In this document: in pieces, positions 17,547-25,911 of the stretch
How the letters are laid out: each line of letters starts with the position of its first letter
Numbering within the stretch: the first letter of the stretch is position 1
Origin: Candidatus Faeciplasma pullistercoris
GTDB lineage: Bacteria; Bacillota; Clostridia; Oscillospirales; Ruminococcaceae
Reading direction: 5' to 3'
DNA length: 64,000 bases
NCBI GenBank assembly: GCA_018715525.1
Contig: DVLL01000021.1
Location: forward strand, 124,001-188,000
Program-made: the position numbers and the translations under genes
The notes under the pieces: generated by a model
Databases searched by the model: none
Seen by the model: only the letters and a program-made list of their open reading frames with translations
Told to the model about the DNA's origin: nothing

Positions 17547-18746
17547 TTACCTGTCCTCACTTTGGTCTGCTATCTCAGCGGTTGCGCTGCCGTCCTTAAG
17601 GGTGATTTGCACAACGTCACCCGAACGAAGCTCCGAAACGGATGTGACTACACTTCCGCCTTTTGATACTATTGCGTATCCCCTTGAAAGCACCTTCATC
17701 GGATCAATGCTGCTAAGCATCATCTTGTACCCTGATACGCTTGCGGTAAGCTGGTCAAGTCTTTTTTTCATTGTAGACTCAAGACTTGCCCTGTAGAAAT
17801 TTGTTTGACTTACAAGACTGTCGACATGCTTCTTAGGAGAATAAGCTGATATAAGCGTGGCAGCGCTTCTCACTTCGGAAATCGCAAATGCTGTTTTTTT
17901 CATAACAATACTTTTGAGAGATTTTCTCATGTAGTTTATCTCAGTAATCATCTCATTGATGTCCGGAGTGCAAAGCTCTGCTGCGCCGGAAGGCGTAGGA
18001 GCCCTTAAATCAGCGGCAAGGTCGCAAAAAGAATAATCTATCTCATGCCCAACGGCTGATACCACAGGAGTTGTACAGCTATATACAGCCATGACAACCT
18101 CTTTTGTGTTGAAGCAGGATAAATCCTCGCTCGAGCCGCCTCCCCTTGTCAGTATAATTACATCAGCACCTGAAAGGTCAGCTTTCTTAAGCGCAGCCGA
18201 TATGCTCGCGGGAGCTTCAGTTCCCTGAACCAAAGCCGGGAACAAATCAATCTCGACAAGCGGATATCGTCTTTTTGAGACGCTTATAACGTCTCTTATA
18301 GCTGCTCCGACTGGTGAAGTAACTACCGCGATTTTTTTAGGGTACTTAGGAATGGCTTTTTTTGGCGAACTGAACACACCAAGATCGCTTAGCTCCTGCC
18401 TAAGCTGCATCAAGCGCACATATTCCGCGCCCTGACCTGACGGTATCAGCTGAGTGCATATAAGCTGATACACGCCGTTTTTCTCGTATACCTCAATGTT
18501 TCCGAACGCAACAACTCCGAGCCCGGACTCAGGTCTAAACTTTAGCCTTGAGGCGGAGCCGGCGAACATAACGGCCATTAGCGAGCTCTTACCATCGGTG
18601 AGCGTGAAATATAAATGCCCGGAAACATGGCTTATTGACAAATCTGAAATTTCTCCGCTGACAGCTATGCCCTTAAGCTTGCTGTCATTTTTTAGCTTGA
18701 AGGATATATAAGTATTGATAGCGGAAACTGATAAAATTGAGTTCAC
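17547..18746 (-). CDS. xseA: Exodeoxyribonuclease VII large subunit
   Basis: Catalytic subunit of the ssDNA exonuclease VII. It has an N-terminal OB fold (GEISDLSISHVSGHLYFTL), the catalytic domain with VVTSPVGAAIRDVI and ILTRGGGSSEDL, VGHEIDYSFCDLAAD and a C-terminal helical region. About 399 residues. The ORF track uses TTG 18755; GTG 18746 forms a GTGA overlap with the upstream TsaD-like stop and gives the usual start, so I prefer it. Confidence 0.94.
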   Translation of the reverse strand: MNSILSVSAINTYISFKLKNDSKLKGIAVSGEISDLSISHVSGHLYFTLTDGKSSLMAVMFAGSASRLKFRPESGLGVVAFGNIEVYEKNGVYQLICTQLIPSGQGAEYVRLMQLRQELSDLGVFSSPKKAIPKYPKKIAVVTSPVGAAIRDVISVSKRRYPLVEIDLFPALVQGTEAPASISAALKKADLSGADVIILTRGGGSSEDLSCFNTKEVVMAVYSCTTPVVSAVGHEIDYSFCDLAADLRAPTPSGAAELCTPDINEMITEINYMRKSLKSIVMKKTAFAISEVRSAATLISAYSPKKHVDSLVSQTNFYRASLESTMKKRLDQLTASVSGYKMMLSSIDPMKVLSRGYAIVSKGGSVVTSVSELRSGDVVQITLKDGSATAEIADQSEDR

Positions 18747-19690
18747 AAAAGACAACCGTCCTTCATCGCGGCGTAAATTGCAACTCCTGCGGCATTGTCA
18801 CAGGAATAACACGGCTCTGCAAAATACGCTTCATAGCTTTCTGAGATCCGCTTTCTTATTATCATGTTCGACATCACTCCGCCTGCATAAATCACAGGCA
18901 TATCTCCGAGCTTGCTTAAGGCGTACTCGGTCATGGAATTAATAACCGCTTCAATGTATTTTAGAGCATACATGGCAATGTCACACGGCTTTTCACCCGA
19001 GCGGAGCATGTCCATGCACTTATTTTCTATACCTGAGAGACAGCAAGAGCCTTCCTTGAGCTTTGGCTTAAACCTAAAGTCAGCGTAAGACTGCATAGCA
19101 AGCTTTTCAAGCTCTACGCCGCAAGGAAAGCGCAGCCCTAACATCAAGCCAACTCTGTCGACAAGCTGACCGGCATGAATATCAAGCGAGGTTGAAATAC
19201 GCTCTGCACAAAGAATGTCTTTGCTGCTGCCCTTTACCAAAAGGCAGTCGGTTGTTCCCCCACTTATATGAAAAGCCAAAAAACTACCTCCGGGTCTGGC
19301 AAGCCCAAGCTTACCGCAGGAATACAGAGCGGCAAGTATGTGTCCTACCTGATGGGATGTTTCAAACATTGGGATTCCCGCAACAGAAGCTGCGCTGCTC
19401 GCGGCAGCCACTCCCGCCAAAAAGCATGGCATATATGAGCCTTCAATGTTCCTCGGTTTTGCCGAAACGCCTATTGCGGAAAACTTCTCCCCACTCTTTA
19501 TTTCAAGCCCGGCAACCACCTGCGGGAGCTGCCTTACATGGTGAAATACAGCGTCTGACTGTCTTAACCCCGCCTCACCTTCTTTTACAGGCAGCAGCAG
19601 CTTTGACTGCCTGACGGTATTGCTTTCAAAGTCATATGCGGCGGCTGAGGTAGTATAGTTGCTGGTGTCTAATCCCAAATAGAGCTTCAT
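18743..19690 (-). CDS. TsaD/Kae1-like (peptidase M22 superfamily) paralogue
   Basis: ASKHA-fold protein of the TsaD/Gcp superfamily, 315 residues. It starts LYLGLDTSNYTTSAA, keeps the metal-binding pair in HQVGH (about residues 114-118), the FHISGGTTDCLL glycine-rich loop and the C-terminal SCDNAAGVAIYA Asp. TsaD proper makes threonylcarbamoyl-adenosine in tRNA with TsaB/TsaE. Here the neighbours are nusB and xseA, not tsaB/tsaE, and the sequence departs from canonical TsaD, so I read it as a paralogue of unknown substrate. ATGA overlap with nusB, GTGA overlap with xseA. Confidence 0.8.
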   Translation of the reverse strand: MKLYLGLDTSNYTTSAAAYDFESNTVRQSKLLLPVKEGEAGLRQSDAVFHHVRQLPQVVAGLEIKSGEKFSAIGVSAKPRNIEGSYMPCFLAGVAAASSAASVAGIPMFETSHQVGHILAALYSCGKLGLARPGGSFLAFHISGGTTDCLLVKGSSKDILCAERISTSLDIHAGQLVDRVGLMLGLRFPCGVELEKLAMQSYADFRFKPKLKEGSCCLSGIENKCMDMLRSGEKPCDIAMYALKYIEAVINSMTEYALSKLGDMPVIYAGGVMSNMIIRKRISESYEAYFAEPCYSCDNAAGVAIYAAMKDGCLL

Positions 19691-20112
19691 TTTTCCGTCT
19701 CTTTCAGACTCCTTGAATACGCGCCCAACACGCCGTTTACAAAGGATACGTCGGAGTCCTGAGCATATTTGTGAACAAGGTCAACCACTTCTTTTATGAT
19801 AATTGCACAGTAGTCCTTGTCAGGTTTACCCATTATTTTATATATGGCAAGCCTTAGCGCGGCGAGGTTGATTTTTGGTATTCTGTCTATGGCTCTCTTC
19901 TTGCTCAGACCTGAAATGACGCCGTCCAGCTCATTAAGATGGGCGAACACTCCCTCAACCGTATTTCTCACTTCGTCGTTGACCGTAACCGCTTCGTTGT
20001 CCAAAGAGAGCTCCAGCAGCTCTGTCACAGGCTCCTCTCTGAATTCTTTTTCAAATATAAAAATAAATTCAGACTCCAATATATCGCGCTTAACGACCTT
20101 TTTAACTTCCAT
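19687..20112 (-). CDS. nusB: Transcription antitermination factor NusB
   Basis: All-helical RNA-binding factor that with NusE (S10) binds boxA of rRNA operons. The 141 residues include the C-terminal signature DKDYCAIIIKEVVDLVHKYAQ (quoted part: IIKEVVDLVHKY) and VSFVNGVLGAY. AGGTGG precedes the ATG. First gene of the long minus-strand operon that runs to 7529. The N-terminal half contains more acidic residues than usual but the fold-defining parts are present. Confidence 0.92.
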   Translation of the reverse strand: MEVKKVVKRDILESEFIFIFEKEFREEPVTELLELSLDNEAVTVNDEVRNTVEGVFAHLNELDGVISGLSKKRAIDRIPKINLAALRLAIYKIMGKPDKDYCAIIIKEVVDLVHKYAQDSDVSFVNGVLGAYSRSLKETEK

Positions 20113-20162
20113 TTGTCAAACCACCTATGATTAGATATTTATACATGAGAATACGCGCAAAC

Positions 20163-20191
20163 AGCCAAGCCCGATTTATACAGGCTTGGCT
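20163..20191 (-). terminator. Terminator-like hairpin between the Asp23 gene and nusB
   Basis: Perfect 9-bp stem AGCCAAGCC/GGCTTGGCT, 11-nt loop, 16 bases beyond the Asp23 stop on the minus strand. The following sequence (GTTTGCG) is poor in T, so it may terminate weakly or only in part. Confidence 0.5.
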
Positions 20192-20206
20192 ATGGGCATT
20201 ATAATA

Positions 20207-20569
20207 CTACTTATCTTCCGGCTCTGCAAAGTTTACATTTACAACCGAGACATTTACTTTTGAGACGGTAACGCCGGTCATCGACTGAACTGCCGCTTTG
20301 ACCCTCTGCTGAATCTGCTCGCAGACTGACACTACGTTGTAACCGTTGTATACTATAATCGACATTGAAATCTTCGCAACACCGTCGAGCATTGCAACGC
20401 TTACGTCGCTGTTATCAACCTTACTCGAAAAGAACTTCTTCAGGCTGAAGGGTTTGACGGAAATTGCGGCAACTCCGTTTACCTCCATGGCAGCATTTTT
20501 GGATATGGATATTATTACATTCTCAGATACTCGAAGCGTTCCCCTCTTGACCTTAGCTGAAACCTCCAT
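20207..20569 (-). CDS. Asp23/Gls24 family envelope stress protein
   Basis: 120-residue Asp23/Gls24 (DUF322) protein. Its start GTLRVSENVIISISKNAAMEV and the MSIIVYNGYNVVSVCEQIQ core are family-typical. Members sit at the inner face of the cell envelope in Firmicutes; the Clostridial copies usually lie, as here, between spoIIIAH and nusB. AAGGAGGG lies ten bases before ATG, and a TATAAT at 20648-20653 (minus) could be its -10 with a poor -35. Exact role unknown. Confidence 0.9.
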   Translation of the reverse strand: MEVSAKVKRGTLRVSENVIISISKNAAMEVNGVAAISVKPFSLKKFFSSKVDNSDVSVAMLDGVAKISMSIIVYNGYNVVSVCEQIQQRVKAAVQSMTGVTVSKVNVSVVNVNFAEPEDK

Positions 20570-20689
20570 ATTTTTGTTGCCCTCCTTATCTGCTTTTTGC
20601 TCCCGAAGTTAAAATCAACCGGGAAACTGTACTCGCAACTGTTTATAATTATACGCATACAGTATATCACAAAAAGTCTTTTCAGACAA

Positions 20690-21292
20690 CTACTTTACCT
20701 CAAAAATTCTGATATTTTCATTCGGAATAGTAACCTCTGAAAGAAGGATATCCTTGATCTGGGCTGCCTGCGCTGTTGTCAAGCCGTTGGTCTTTACAAC
20801 AATGCTGGCATTATCTCCATCGATGTATACCACGCAGTCCTCAAATCCTGACGCTTTAATCAGGTCCTCTATGACTGTTTCACTCTCAATAAGTGAGGAG
20901 AGCGTCATTGCGTCCTCTGTGTAGCTCGCAATTTCCTCGCTTGTTATATCTCCTCCGCCCAAAACCATCTTCAGCGTCTCAACGGCCTCGTCTCTTGAGG
21001 TGAGCTTATTAAGCCTTGCCTGAGCAAAGTAGTCCTCTGAGGAGTAGTCCACTATCTCTGTGCCGTTTACGTATTGAACCTCGCCGTATGCCTGGCTCAT
21101 ATCAATTCCGCTTAATACTTCCGTCGGCTTGAGCTCTGTTTTTGACATCTCATAGTTGGCGTAAACCGCTATAGCGAGCAGCAAAGTCAAGCAGCTCAAA
21201 ATAATTTGCTTTTTACCGAATTTAAAGCTGAGCTTACCTCCGAGTTTATTATTGAAACCGTTGATCCTCTTGAATCCCTTAAAGCTTGTCAT
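20690..21292 (-). CDS. spoIIIAH: Stage III sporulation protein AH
   Basis: Mother-cell component of the SpoIIIA-SpoIIQ feeding-tube channel. One membrane span (about residues 29-50, QIILSCLTLLLAIAVYANYEM) is followed by an exported C-terminal YscJ/FliF-like ring domain (about 95-200). Length 200. It starts two bases after the spoIIIAG stop with GGAGAGG as ribosome site. Last gene of the operon. No spoIIQ is in the window. Confidence 0.94.
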   Translation of the reverse strand: MTSFKGFKRINGFNNKLGGKLSFKFGKKQIILSCLTLLLAIAVYANYEMSKTELKPTEVLSGIDMSQAYGEVQYVNGTEIVDYSSEDYFAQARLNKLTSRDEAVETLKMVLGGGDITSEEIASYTEDAMTLSSLIESETVIEDLIKASGFEDCVVYIDGDNASIVVKTNGLTTAQAAQIKDILLSEVTIPNENIRIFEVK

Positions 21293-21294
21293 GT

Positions 21295-21822
21295 TTACCT
21301 CTCCTTAACTGAATTTGTTACATAAACTCTGTTTGACGATATATTTAACACGGTTGAAACCGCGTTTATAACCTTTTCCTTCACCTCCGCGCTTTCCCCT
21401 CCCGAGCAGACAACCAGTACGCCCTCTATCTGAGGATAGCTCACGCTTTCAACAAGAGCCTCCTTGTTCCCTACAATGACGTTTTCGGTTCTCTGTTCAA
21501 GCTCATCCTTTTGAACGTCCTTGGCGTATACCATTCTTGTTGAGCCGCTGGTAGTTACCATTACAGTGACATCTCCCACTCCTTTTATTTTTGATATTAC
21601 CTCCTCAAGCTCCGTTTTTATTCTCTCCTCATACTCACGATCTATCATAGATATCTCCTGCTGCGACATTACGTTGTCTGAGGACCCATCCACGCCTGAG
21701 CTGAAGGAACTGAGCATGATGAGAAGTATCACGGCGGCAGATGCAATAATAAGATAAACTCCGGTTTTTGAGGAGAGCTTAAATCTTTCCTTTATAAGCT
21801 CCCATAGATTTTTATTCTCCAT
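21295..21822 (-). CDS. spoIIIAG: Stage III sporulation protein AG
   Basis: Ring-forming channel protein of the SpoIIIA complex. One membrane span near residues 22-43 (VYLIIASAAVILLIMLSSF) and an extracytoplasmic domain with GVGDVTVMVTTSGS. ATG 21822 has GGAGG six bases upstream and overlaps the spoIIIAF stop by 11 nt; the ORF track start (21843) is inside spoIIIAF. About 175 residues. Confidence 0.93.
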   Translation of the reverse strand: MENKNLWELIKERFKLSSKTGVYLIIASAAVILLIMLSSFSSGVDGSSDNVMSQQEISMIDREYEERIKTELEEVISKIKGVGDVTVMVTTSGSTRMVYAKDVQKDELEQRTENVIVGNKEALVESVSYPQIEGVLVVCSGGESAEVKEKVINAVSTVLNISSNRVYVTNSVKER

Positions 21823-22294
21823 TCTCTTCCTCCGAGTACTCAAGCGTCAGCTTGACTTTTCCTATCTCGCTTTTTATGATATCCGTGATTTTTTCGCCGT
21901 AAACCTCTTTGCTTCCGTTGACGGTCATGCTCACTTCACTAATAGATATGCTCCTGCTTTCGTCAATAGTCGTCTTGACCGAGATTTTTTCAGCCGGGAT
22001 GCCCTGCTCGTTCATTAGCTTGGATACAAATTCACTCAGCCTATCCTCAAGCTCCTGTACGACAAGCTCGTTCGCTTTCTCATAGCTTTGTTCAAAAGTA
22101 CCTGTATCAGGAAGCTCTATATCGTCAAACGATATATCCGCCCCGAGAACCATGCTTCCTATGACCAAAGCTGATATTATCGACATAACTATACCGAGCT
22201 GCCTGCGAAATCGCTCCGGAGAAAGCAGGGCAATAATAGTATGCAAAAGCGACAGAACGCATATGGCCGCTGAAATATTCATAATTGTGCTCAT
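21812..22294 (-). CDS. spoIIIAF: Stage III sporulation protein AF
   Basis: About 160 residues: two N-terminal membrane spans (ICVLSLLHTIIALLS and IVMSIISALVIGSMVLG) and a C-terminal ring-building-motif domain (VKTTIDESRSISISEVSM) facing the intermembrane space. Start at ATG 22294 in an ATGA overlap with spoIIIAE; the ORF track's 50 extra residues lie inside spoIIIAE in another frame. Part of the SpoIIIA machine. Confidence 0.92.
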   Translation of the reverse strand: MSTIMNISAAICVLSLLHTIIALLSPERFRRQLGIVMSIISALVIGSMVLGADISFDDIELPDTGTFEQSYEKANELVVQELEDRLSEFVSKLMNEQGIPAEKISVKTTIDESRSISISEVSMTVNGSKEVYGEKITDIIKSEIGKVKLTLEYSEEENGE

Positions 22295-23385
22295 AGATAA
22301 GCCTCGCTGCCAATCAGTATTATCACGCCGGTAGATATAACGAACATCAACAGATAAGTCAAAAGAAGCGTCACGCAAAGCGAGTATACGTCCGCTAATC
22401 CTCTCATCAGGGAAGCAAGCATGTCTGAACCGGTAAGCCCGCAAAGAATTTCCGCTATCCTAAGTGAGATTCTGTAGGCAAGCATTGTGACTATAGGAAC
22501 AGAAAGAACAACTATTATCACAACTATGCCAAGCGCGCCTACCGCCGAACGAATAGCGCTTATGCTGAGCATCACGTTTTTATACGACTCAGACAACGAC
22601 ATTCCTATAATCGGCACAAAGCTGGAAACCAGATACCTTCCCGCTCTAAGCACAAGTCCTGTACCGGTTCTGCCTATCACTGTTTGAAGACCTATTACTC
22701 CGACAAAAACCGTCATAAGTACTCCTATCAAACCGATAAAAATTCTTCTCATCGTTCCGGTAATATCAGGAAGAGACGGGTTAATAGACTGAGCACAGGC
22801 TATTACAAGCATGCAGCACAGCATTGGGCGAAGTACAAGAGTAGATATAAGGGTAACTCCTTCTGCGGCATACAAAACGAGCGCGTTATAGGTCGCTGCG
22901 CCTGCTATGTTTCCTGAGGCGGCAGTTATTACAGCGAAAATCGGTATGTACGAAGCAATAAAAGCCTGCTGCGTGCCAAGGGAAGAAAGCATATCCGAAA
23001 CAGAGCCGAGTATCTGGCCTGATATTGCAAGAAAGCATATAATAACAAATACCTCCTTGCCAAATCTCGAGTTAAATGACAAGGAGCACGCTATCTGGCT
23101 TATCATAGATACGGCGAGAGCTGTGAGAATAAGCCTTGCAGGTCCTGACACAGAGCTTTGAAAAATGCTCCAAAAGTATTTTAATATTGAGTCCGCAGTT
23201 ATATTGGATACGCTCTCCGGCTCAGACGGGTCTACTCCGTTTTCATAAAGAAATTCCGACGCGCCGCTTATATCAAGACCTGACAGCCCGTCAGAAAGCT
23301 CGTCCTCATAATCTGCTGCACACAGAGTAACGCTCAGAGAGGCTGCCGCGAAAATAGCGAGCAATGCTTTTACAATCCTTTCCAT
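22291..23385 (-). CDS. spoIIIAE: Stage III sporulation protein AE
   Basis: Polytopic membrane protein, 364 residues: an N-terminal signal segment (ALLAIFAAASLSVTLCA), an acidic exported stretch, then about seven membrane spans. It is the large membrane core of the SpoIIIA complex and related to type III secretion export components. ATG follows immediately after the spoIIIAD TAA, with GGAG as ribosome site overlapping the end of spoIIIAD. Confidence 0.94.
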   Translation of the reverse strand: MERIVKALLAIFAAASLSVTLCAADYEDELSDGLSGLDISGASEFLYENGVDPSEPESVSNITADSILKYFWSIFQSSVSGPARLILTALAVSMISQIACSLSFNSRFGKEVFVIICFLAISGQILGSVSDMLSSLGTQQAFIASYIPIFAVITAASGNIAGAATYNALVLYAAEGVTLISTLVLRPMLCCMLVIACAQSINPSLPDITGTMRRIFIGLIGVLMTVFVGVIGLQTVIGRTGTGLVLRAGRYLVSSFVPIIGMSLSESYKNVMLSISAIRSAVGALGIVVIIVVLSVPIVTMLAYRISLRIAEILCGLTGSDMLASLMRGLADVYSLCVTLLLTYLLMFVISTGVIILIGSEAYL

Positions 23386-23775
23386 TTACATCTCCAGTAT
23401 GCTTTTTACTACATTTATGAAGCTTTCAATAAGCGGCAGGCAGATTATGGCTATAGCAATGCGACCAGAAATATCAACCACAGACGCTAATGCTGTCTCA
23501 CCGCAGTCGCGGCAGCTTGAGCCTGCAAGCTCACAGATGTAGCAGATGCCAAGCGCTTTGAGCGCTATTGTGATATATCCGCTGTCGATTCCTGAGTCGT
23601 CTGCGGTTCTTTGAATGGCGTACACCATCTCGTATATCTGTGAAGATATGGACAGAAACACAACCACTACAGCGCTTATAGAGAGCAGCGCAGCGAGATC
23701 CCTGCTCGAGGGTTGAATGACTTTAGCTATAACCGCAGCCGCAATGCAGACTATAGCTATTGCAGGTATATCCAT
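23386..23775 (-). CDS. spoIIIAD: Stage III sporulation protein AD
   Basis: 129-residue membrane protein with four predicted spans, SpoIIIAC/AD family. Its first start base overlaps the last base of spoIIIAC (TAATG). It contains the conserved KALGICYICELAGSSCRD segment. Component of the sporulation channel. Confidence 0.93.
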   Translation of the reverse strand: MDIPAIAIVCIAAAVIAKVIQPSSRDLAALLSISAVVVVFLSISSQIYEMVYAIQRTADDSGIDSGYITIALKALGICYICELAGSSCRDCGETALASVVDISGRIAIAIICLPLIESFINVVKSILEM

Positions 23776-23969
23776 TAAAAACCAAAGCTGCTTTTGATGG
23801 TATCAAACAGCTTTGAAATTTCACCGACAAGCATTAAAAGAACTATCACAAGACCGGCAATTGTTATCATCAGCGCCTGCTCGTCCCTTTCCGAGCGTTT
23901 AAGGAGCTGACTCAAGACTGCCACGATTATTCCTATGCCGGCTATCTTGAAAATCAAATCGACATCCAT
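23775..23969 (-). CDS. spoIIIAC: Stage III sporulation protein AC
   Basis: 64-residue protein with two membrane spans around a short charged loop (LLKRSERDEQALM). Length and IAGIGIIVAVLSQLLKR match the family closely. TAATG junction with spoIIIAD. Confidence 0.93.
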   Translation of the reverse strand: MDVDLIFKIAGIGIIVAVLSQLLKRSERDEQALMITIAGLVIVLLMLVGEISKLFDTIKSSFGF

Positions 23970-23979
23970 ATTTTATACC

Positions 23980-24468
23980 TCATATTATTATCATGCAGAC
24001 AAGTACTCCGAAAAATATACCAACGCTGTAATATAGCTTTTGTTTTTTTAAAAGCTCAGCCTGCGAATTTGCATATATATATCGTATTTCATTTTTTGCA
24101 TACTCCAGCCTGCTTATCTGGGTTTCAAGGTCAAATGCCCCTAAATACTCGGATATTCCCTCAAAAAGACTGAAAACTCGCTTGTCCGCCTGACTTAGAT
24201 TCCTGCCGCATTCTTTTTCCCACATTCGCGAAAAATTATCTGATATGGCTGTAAATCCGCTTGAGTCAAAGCTGTGGCAGTCACAAAAGCAGGATGAGCA
24301 TAGCTGATAAACATCTGCTGACTGAAACCTGAGCATAGCTTCCATTTTGTCTATGACGTCCGCAAGCTCCCGAGATATTTCGTTTTTCCTTCTAATGCAG
24401 CGCAGCTGTTCGCCCGATATTAATGCTGAAGAGACAATAACTGCAATGCACAGCACAGCCTTAAGCAA
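23980..24468 (-). CDS. spoIIIAB: Stage III sporulation protein AB
   Basis: 162-residue protein with a membrane span at each end and a cytoplasmic helical domain between, the SpoIIIAB plan (distant GspF similarity). The initiator is TTG with AGGGTG seven bases upstream, overlapping the spoIIIAA stop region by eight bases. No nearby in-frame ATG exists. Cys-rich stretch CSSCFCDCHSF at about residue 58 is unusual for the family. Confidence 0.88.
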   Translation of the reverse strand: MLKAVLCIAVIVSSALISGEQLRCIRRKNEISRELADVIDKMEAMLRFQSADVYQLCSSCFCDCHSFDSSGFTAISDNFSRMWEKECGRNLSQADKRVFSLFEGISEYLGAFDLETQISRLEYAKNEIRYIYANSQAELLKKQKLYYSVGIFFGVLVCMIII

Positions 24469-25378
24469 TTTTTCTCACCCTGTAGCCGTAATTCCCTGTG
24501 AGCTCCGCCGCATAATCAAACGCATGTTCTGACATGAGCTCCTTTATGCAGTTTTTATTCATTACGTCCTCAAGACTGCATCCATGGACTGCGGTTATCA
24601 GCTTTACGCCCGAATGAAGAGCCATTTCGAGCGCCGCGAGATCATCCGCTGTTCCAATTTCATCAACTATTACTGCTTTAGGCGACATCACTCTTACAGC
24701 TGACTCTATTCCCGCTCGTTTTGGATAGCCTGTGAAGATATCAGTAAGCTCCCCTACATCGTTTTGCGGAACATCCCGATAGGTTGCAGATAGCTCATTT
24801 TGAGTGTCTATAAGCGAAACTTTTGACCTGCCTCCTACAAGCCTGCACAAATCTCTAAGGAGAGTTGTCTTTCCGGACGCCGGAGGACCTATTATAAGCA
24901 CGCTTGACAGCCTGTCAAAAAAGCATTCTGAGTAAAGCCTTTGCGCAAAGCCACTTACCTGTCTCGCGATTCTTATGTTTACCGAGGATATGTACTTTAC
25001 AGACTCAACTTCTACGCCATGCGTGTCATGTAATACAGCCGTTCCGGAAAATCCAACTCTGTTGCCTCCCTTTGTAGTCACATATCCCATGGCAAGCTCT
25101 TTAGAGTAGCTGTGCAGGGAGTAGGAAAAAGCAGTCTTAAAGGCAAAGTCAATGTCGTCCTGACTGCACCTGAGCGCATTGGCGCCGCTGTGCGTAAGTC
25201 TCCCATCTCTGCTTAAAAACAAATCATCGCCGCCCATAGAAATACTCAGAAGTCTGCCTGATCTTAGTCGTATTTCGTTGATTTTTTCGAGCTCGTCAGC
25301 AGAGATTAAGGATACAGCAGACATTATTTCTCCCCTCAGCAGCTCAAAAGCATACCTTACAGCGCTATTGTCGCCCAT
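24461..25378 (-). CDS. spoIIIAA: Stage III sporulation protein AA (AAA+ ATPase)
   Basis: Secretion-type ATPase of the SpoIIIA complex, about 305 residues. Walker A GPPASGKTTLLRDL (about 170) and Walker B AVIVDEIGTADD (about 235) are intact. The ORF track uses GTG 25387; AGGAAGG is ideally spaced for ATG 25378 instead. First gene of the eight-gene spoIIIA operon, behind the SigE-type promoter at 25412-25440. Confidence 0.94.
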   Translation of the reverse strand: MGDNSAVRYAFELLRGEIMSAVSLISADELEKINEIRLRSGRLLSISMGGDDLFLSRDGRLTHSGANALRCSQDDIDFAFKTAFSYSLHSYSKELAMGYVTTKGGNRVGFSGTAVLHDTHGVEVESVKYISSVNIRIARQVSGFAQRLYSECFFDRLSSVLIIGPPASGKTTLLRDLCRLVGGRSKVSLIDTQNELSATYRDVPQNDVGELTDIFTGYPKRAGIESAVRVMSPKAVIVDEIGTADDLAALEMALHSGVKLITAVHGCSLEDVMNKNCIKELMSEHAFDYAAELTGNYGYRVRKIA

Positions 25379-25411
25379 TTTTTTCACCTTCCTATGGTTG
25401 TTGCCTGTCCA

Positions 25412-25440
25412 ATACTATGCCGCGTTTAAAAGGAATATAC
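25412..25440 (-). promoter_or_regulatory. Candidate SigE promoter of the spoIIIA operon
   Basis: On the minus strand GTATATT, 14-nt spacer, CATAGTAT. This fits the known SigE consensus (ATATT-type -35, CATAnnnT -10, about 14 nt apart). The -10 ends about 33 nt before the spoIIIAA ATG. In Bacillus the operon is SigE-dependent, which supports the reading. Confidence 0.65.
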
Positions 25441-25452
25441 CCCTTTGCCATG

Positions 25453-25845
25453 TTATCTTAAACCCTTGACATTAGTCAGCCTTGTGTTGACTCCCTTTAT
25501 TCCTCCGGCAGCGCCAAACAATACACAGGCAATAACCTTTACTAAGCAAAAATCGGTAAAATACCCGTTATATATCACGCTGACCGTAAATATAACTGCC
25601 GCAGGTACTCCGCCGCAGATTAAGCCCTGAATAAGTCCGTGATGTCTGCATATTCTTGATGACGAATAGCCTCCTAAAAAACAAGCAGTGGCAAGGCTTG
25701 CCGCGCCCATTGCGTTTACCACTCCCGATGGAAGGTCGGCTATGCACATCGCTATCGAAATTAAAAGCGAGCTTATTGTTGTAGCTCCAATAAATATTGC
25801 CAGTCCAGTCCTAAGCCCGTATTTCATTTTTACATCTGTACTCAT
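25453..25845 (-). CDS. TIGR04086 family membrane protein
   Basis: 130 residues with four predicted membrane spans (GLAIFIGATTISSLLISIA; AMGAASLATACFLGGY; AAVIFTVSVIYNGYF; KVIACVLFGAAGGIKG). The pattern of four spans, a conserved GGYSSSR and a C-terminal GAAGGIKG matches the Clostridial family TIGR04086, often found beside yajC; function unknown. Its AGGGGG ribosome site is part of the terminator hairpin behind yajC (see separate entry). Confidence 0.82.
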   Translation of the reverse strand: MSTDVKMKYGLRTGLAIFIGATTISSLLISIAMCIADLPSGVVNAMGAASLATACFLGGYSSSRICRHHGLIQGLICGGVPAAVIFTVSVIYNGYFTDFCLVKVIACVLFGAAGGIKGVNTRLTNVKGLR

Positions 25846-25889
25846 AAAAAATCCCCCTGAATACCGCTTTGTAAACAGTATTCAGGGGG
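25846..25889 (-). terminator. Terminator hairpin after yajC that contains the next gene's ribosome site
   Basis: On the minus strand CCCCCTGAATAC pairs perfectly (12 bp) with GTATTCAGGGGG around a 13-nt loop, followed by ATTTTTT. It begins 22 nt after the yajC stop. The AGGGGG of the second arm is also the Shine-Dalgarno of the TIGR04086 gene, whose ATG directly follows the T-run. Confidence 0.85.
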
Positions 25890-25911
25890 AATAAGTATTA
25901 GAATAAATTTA

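Noticed and set aside
21812-22444. 50-residue N-terminal extension of SpoIIIAF in the ORF track
   Set aside because: Lies inside spoIIIAE; ATGA overlap and family N-terminus place the start at 22294.
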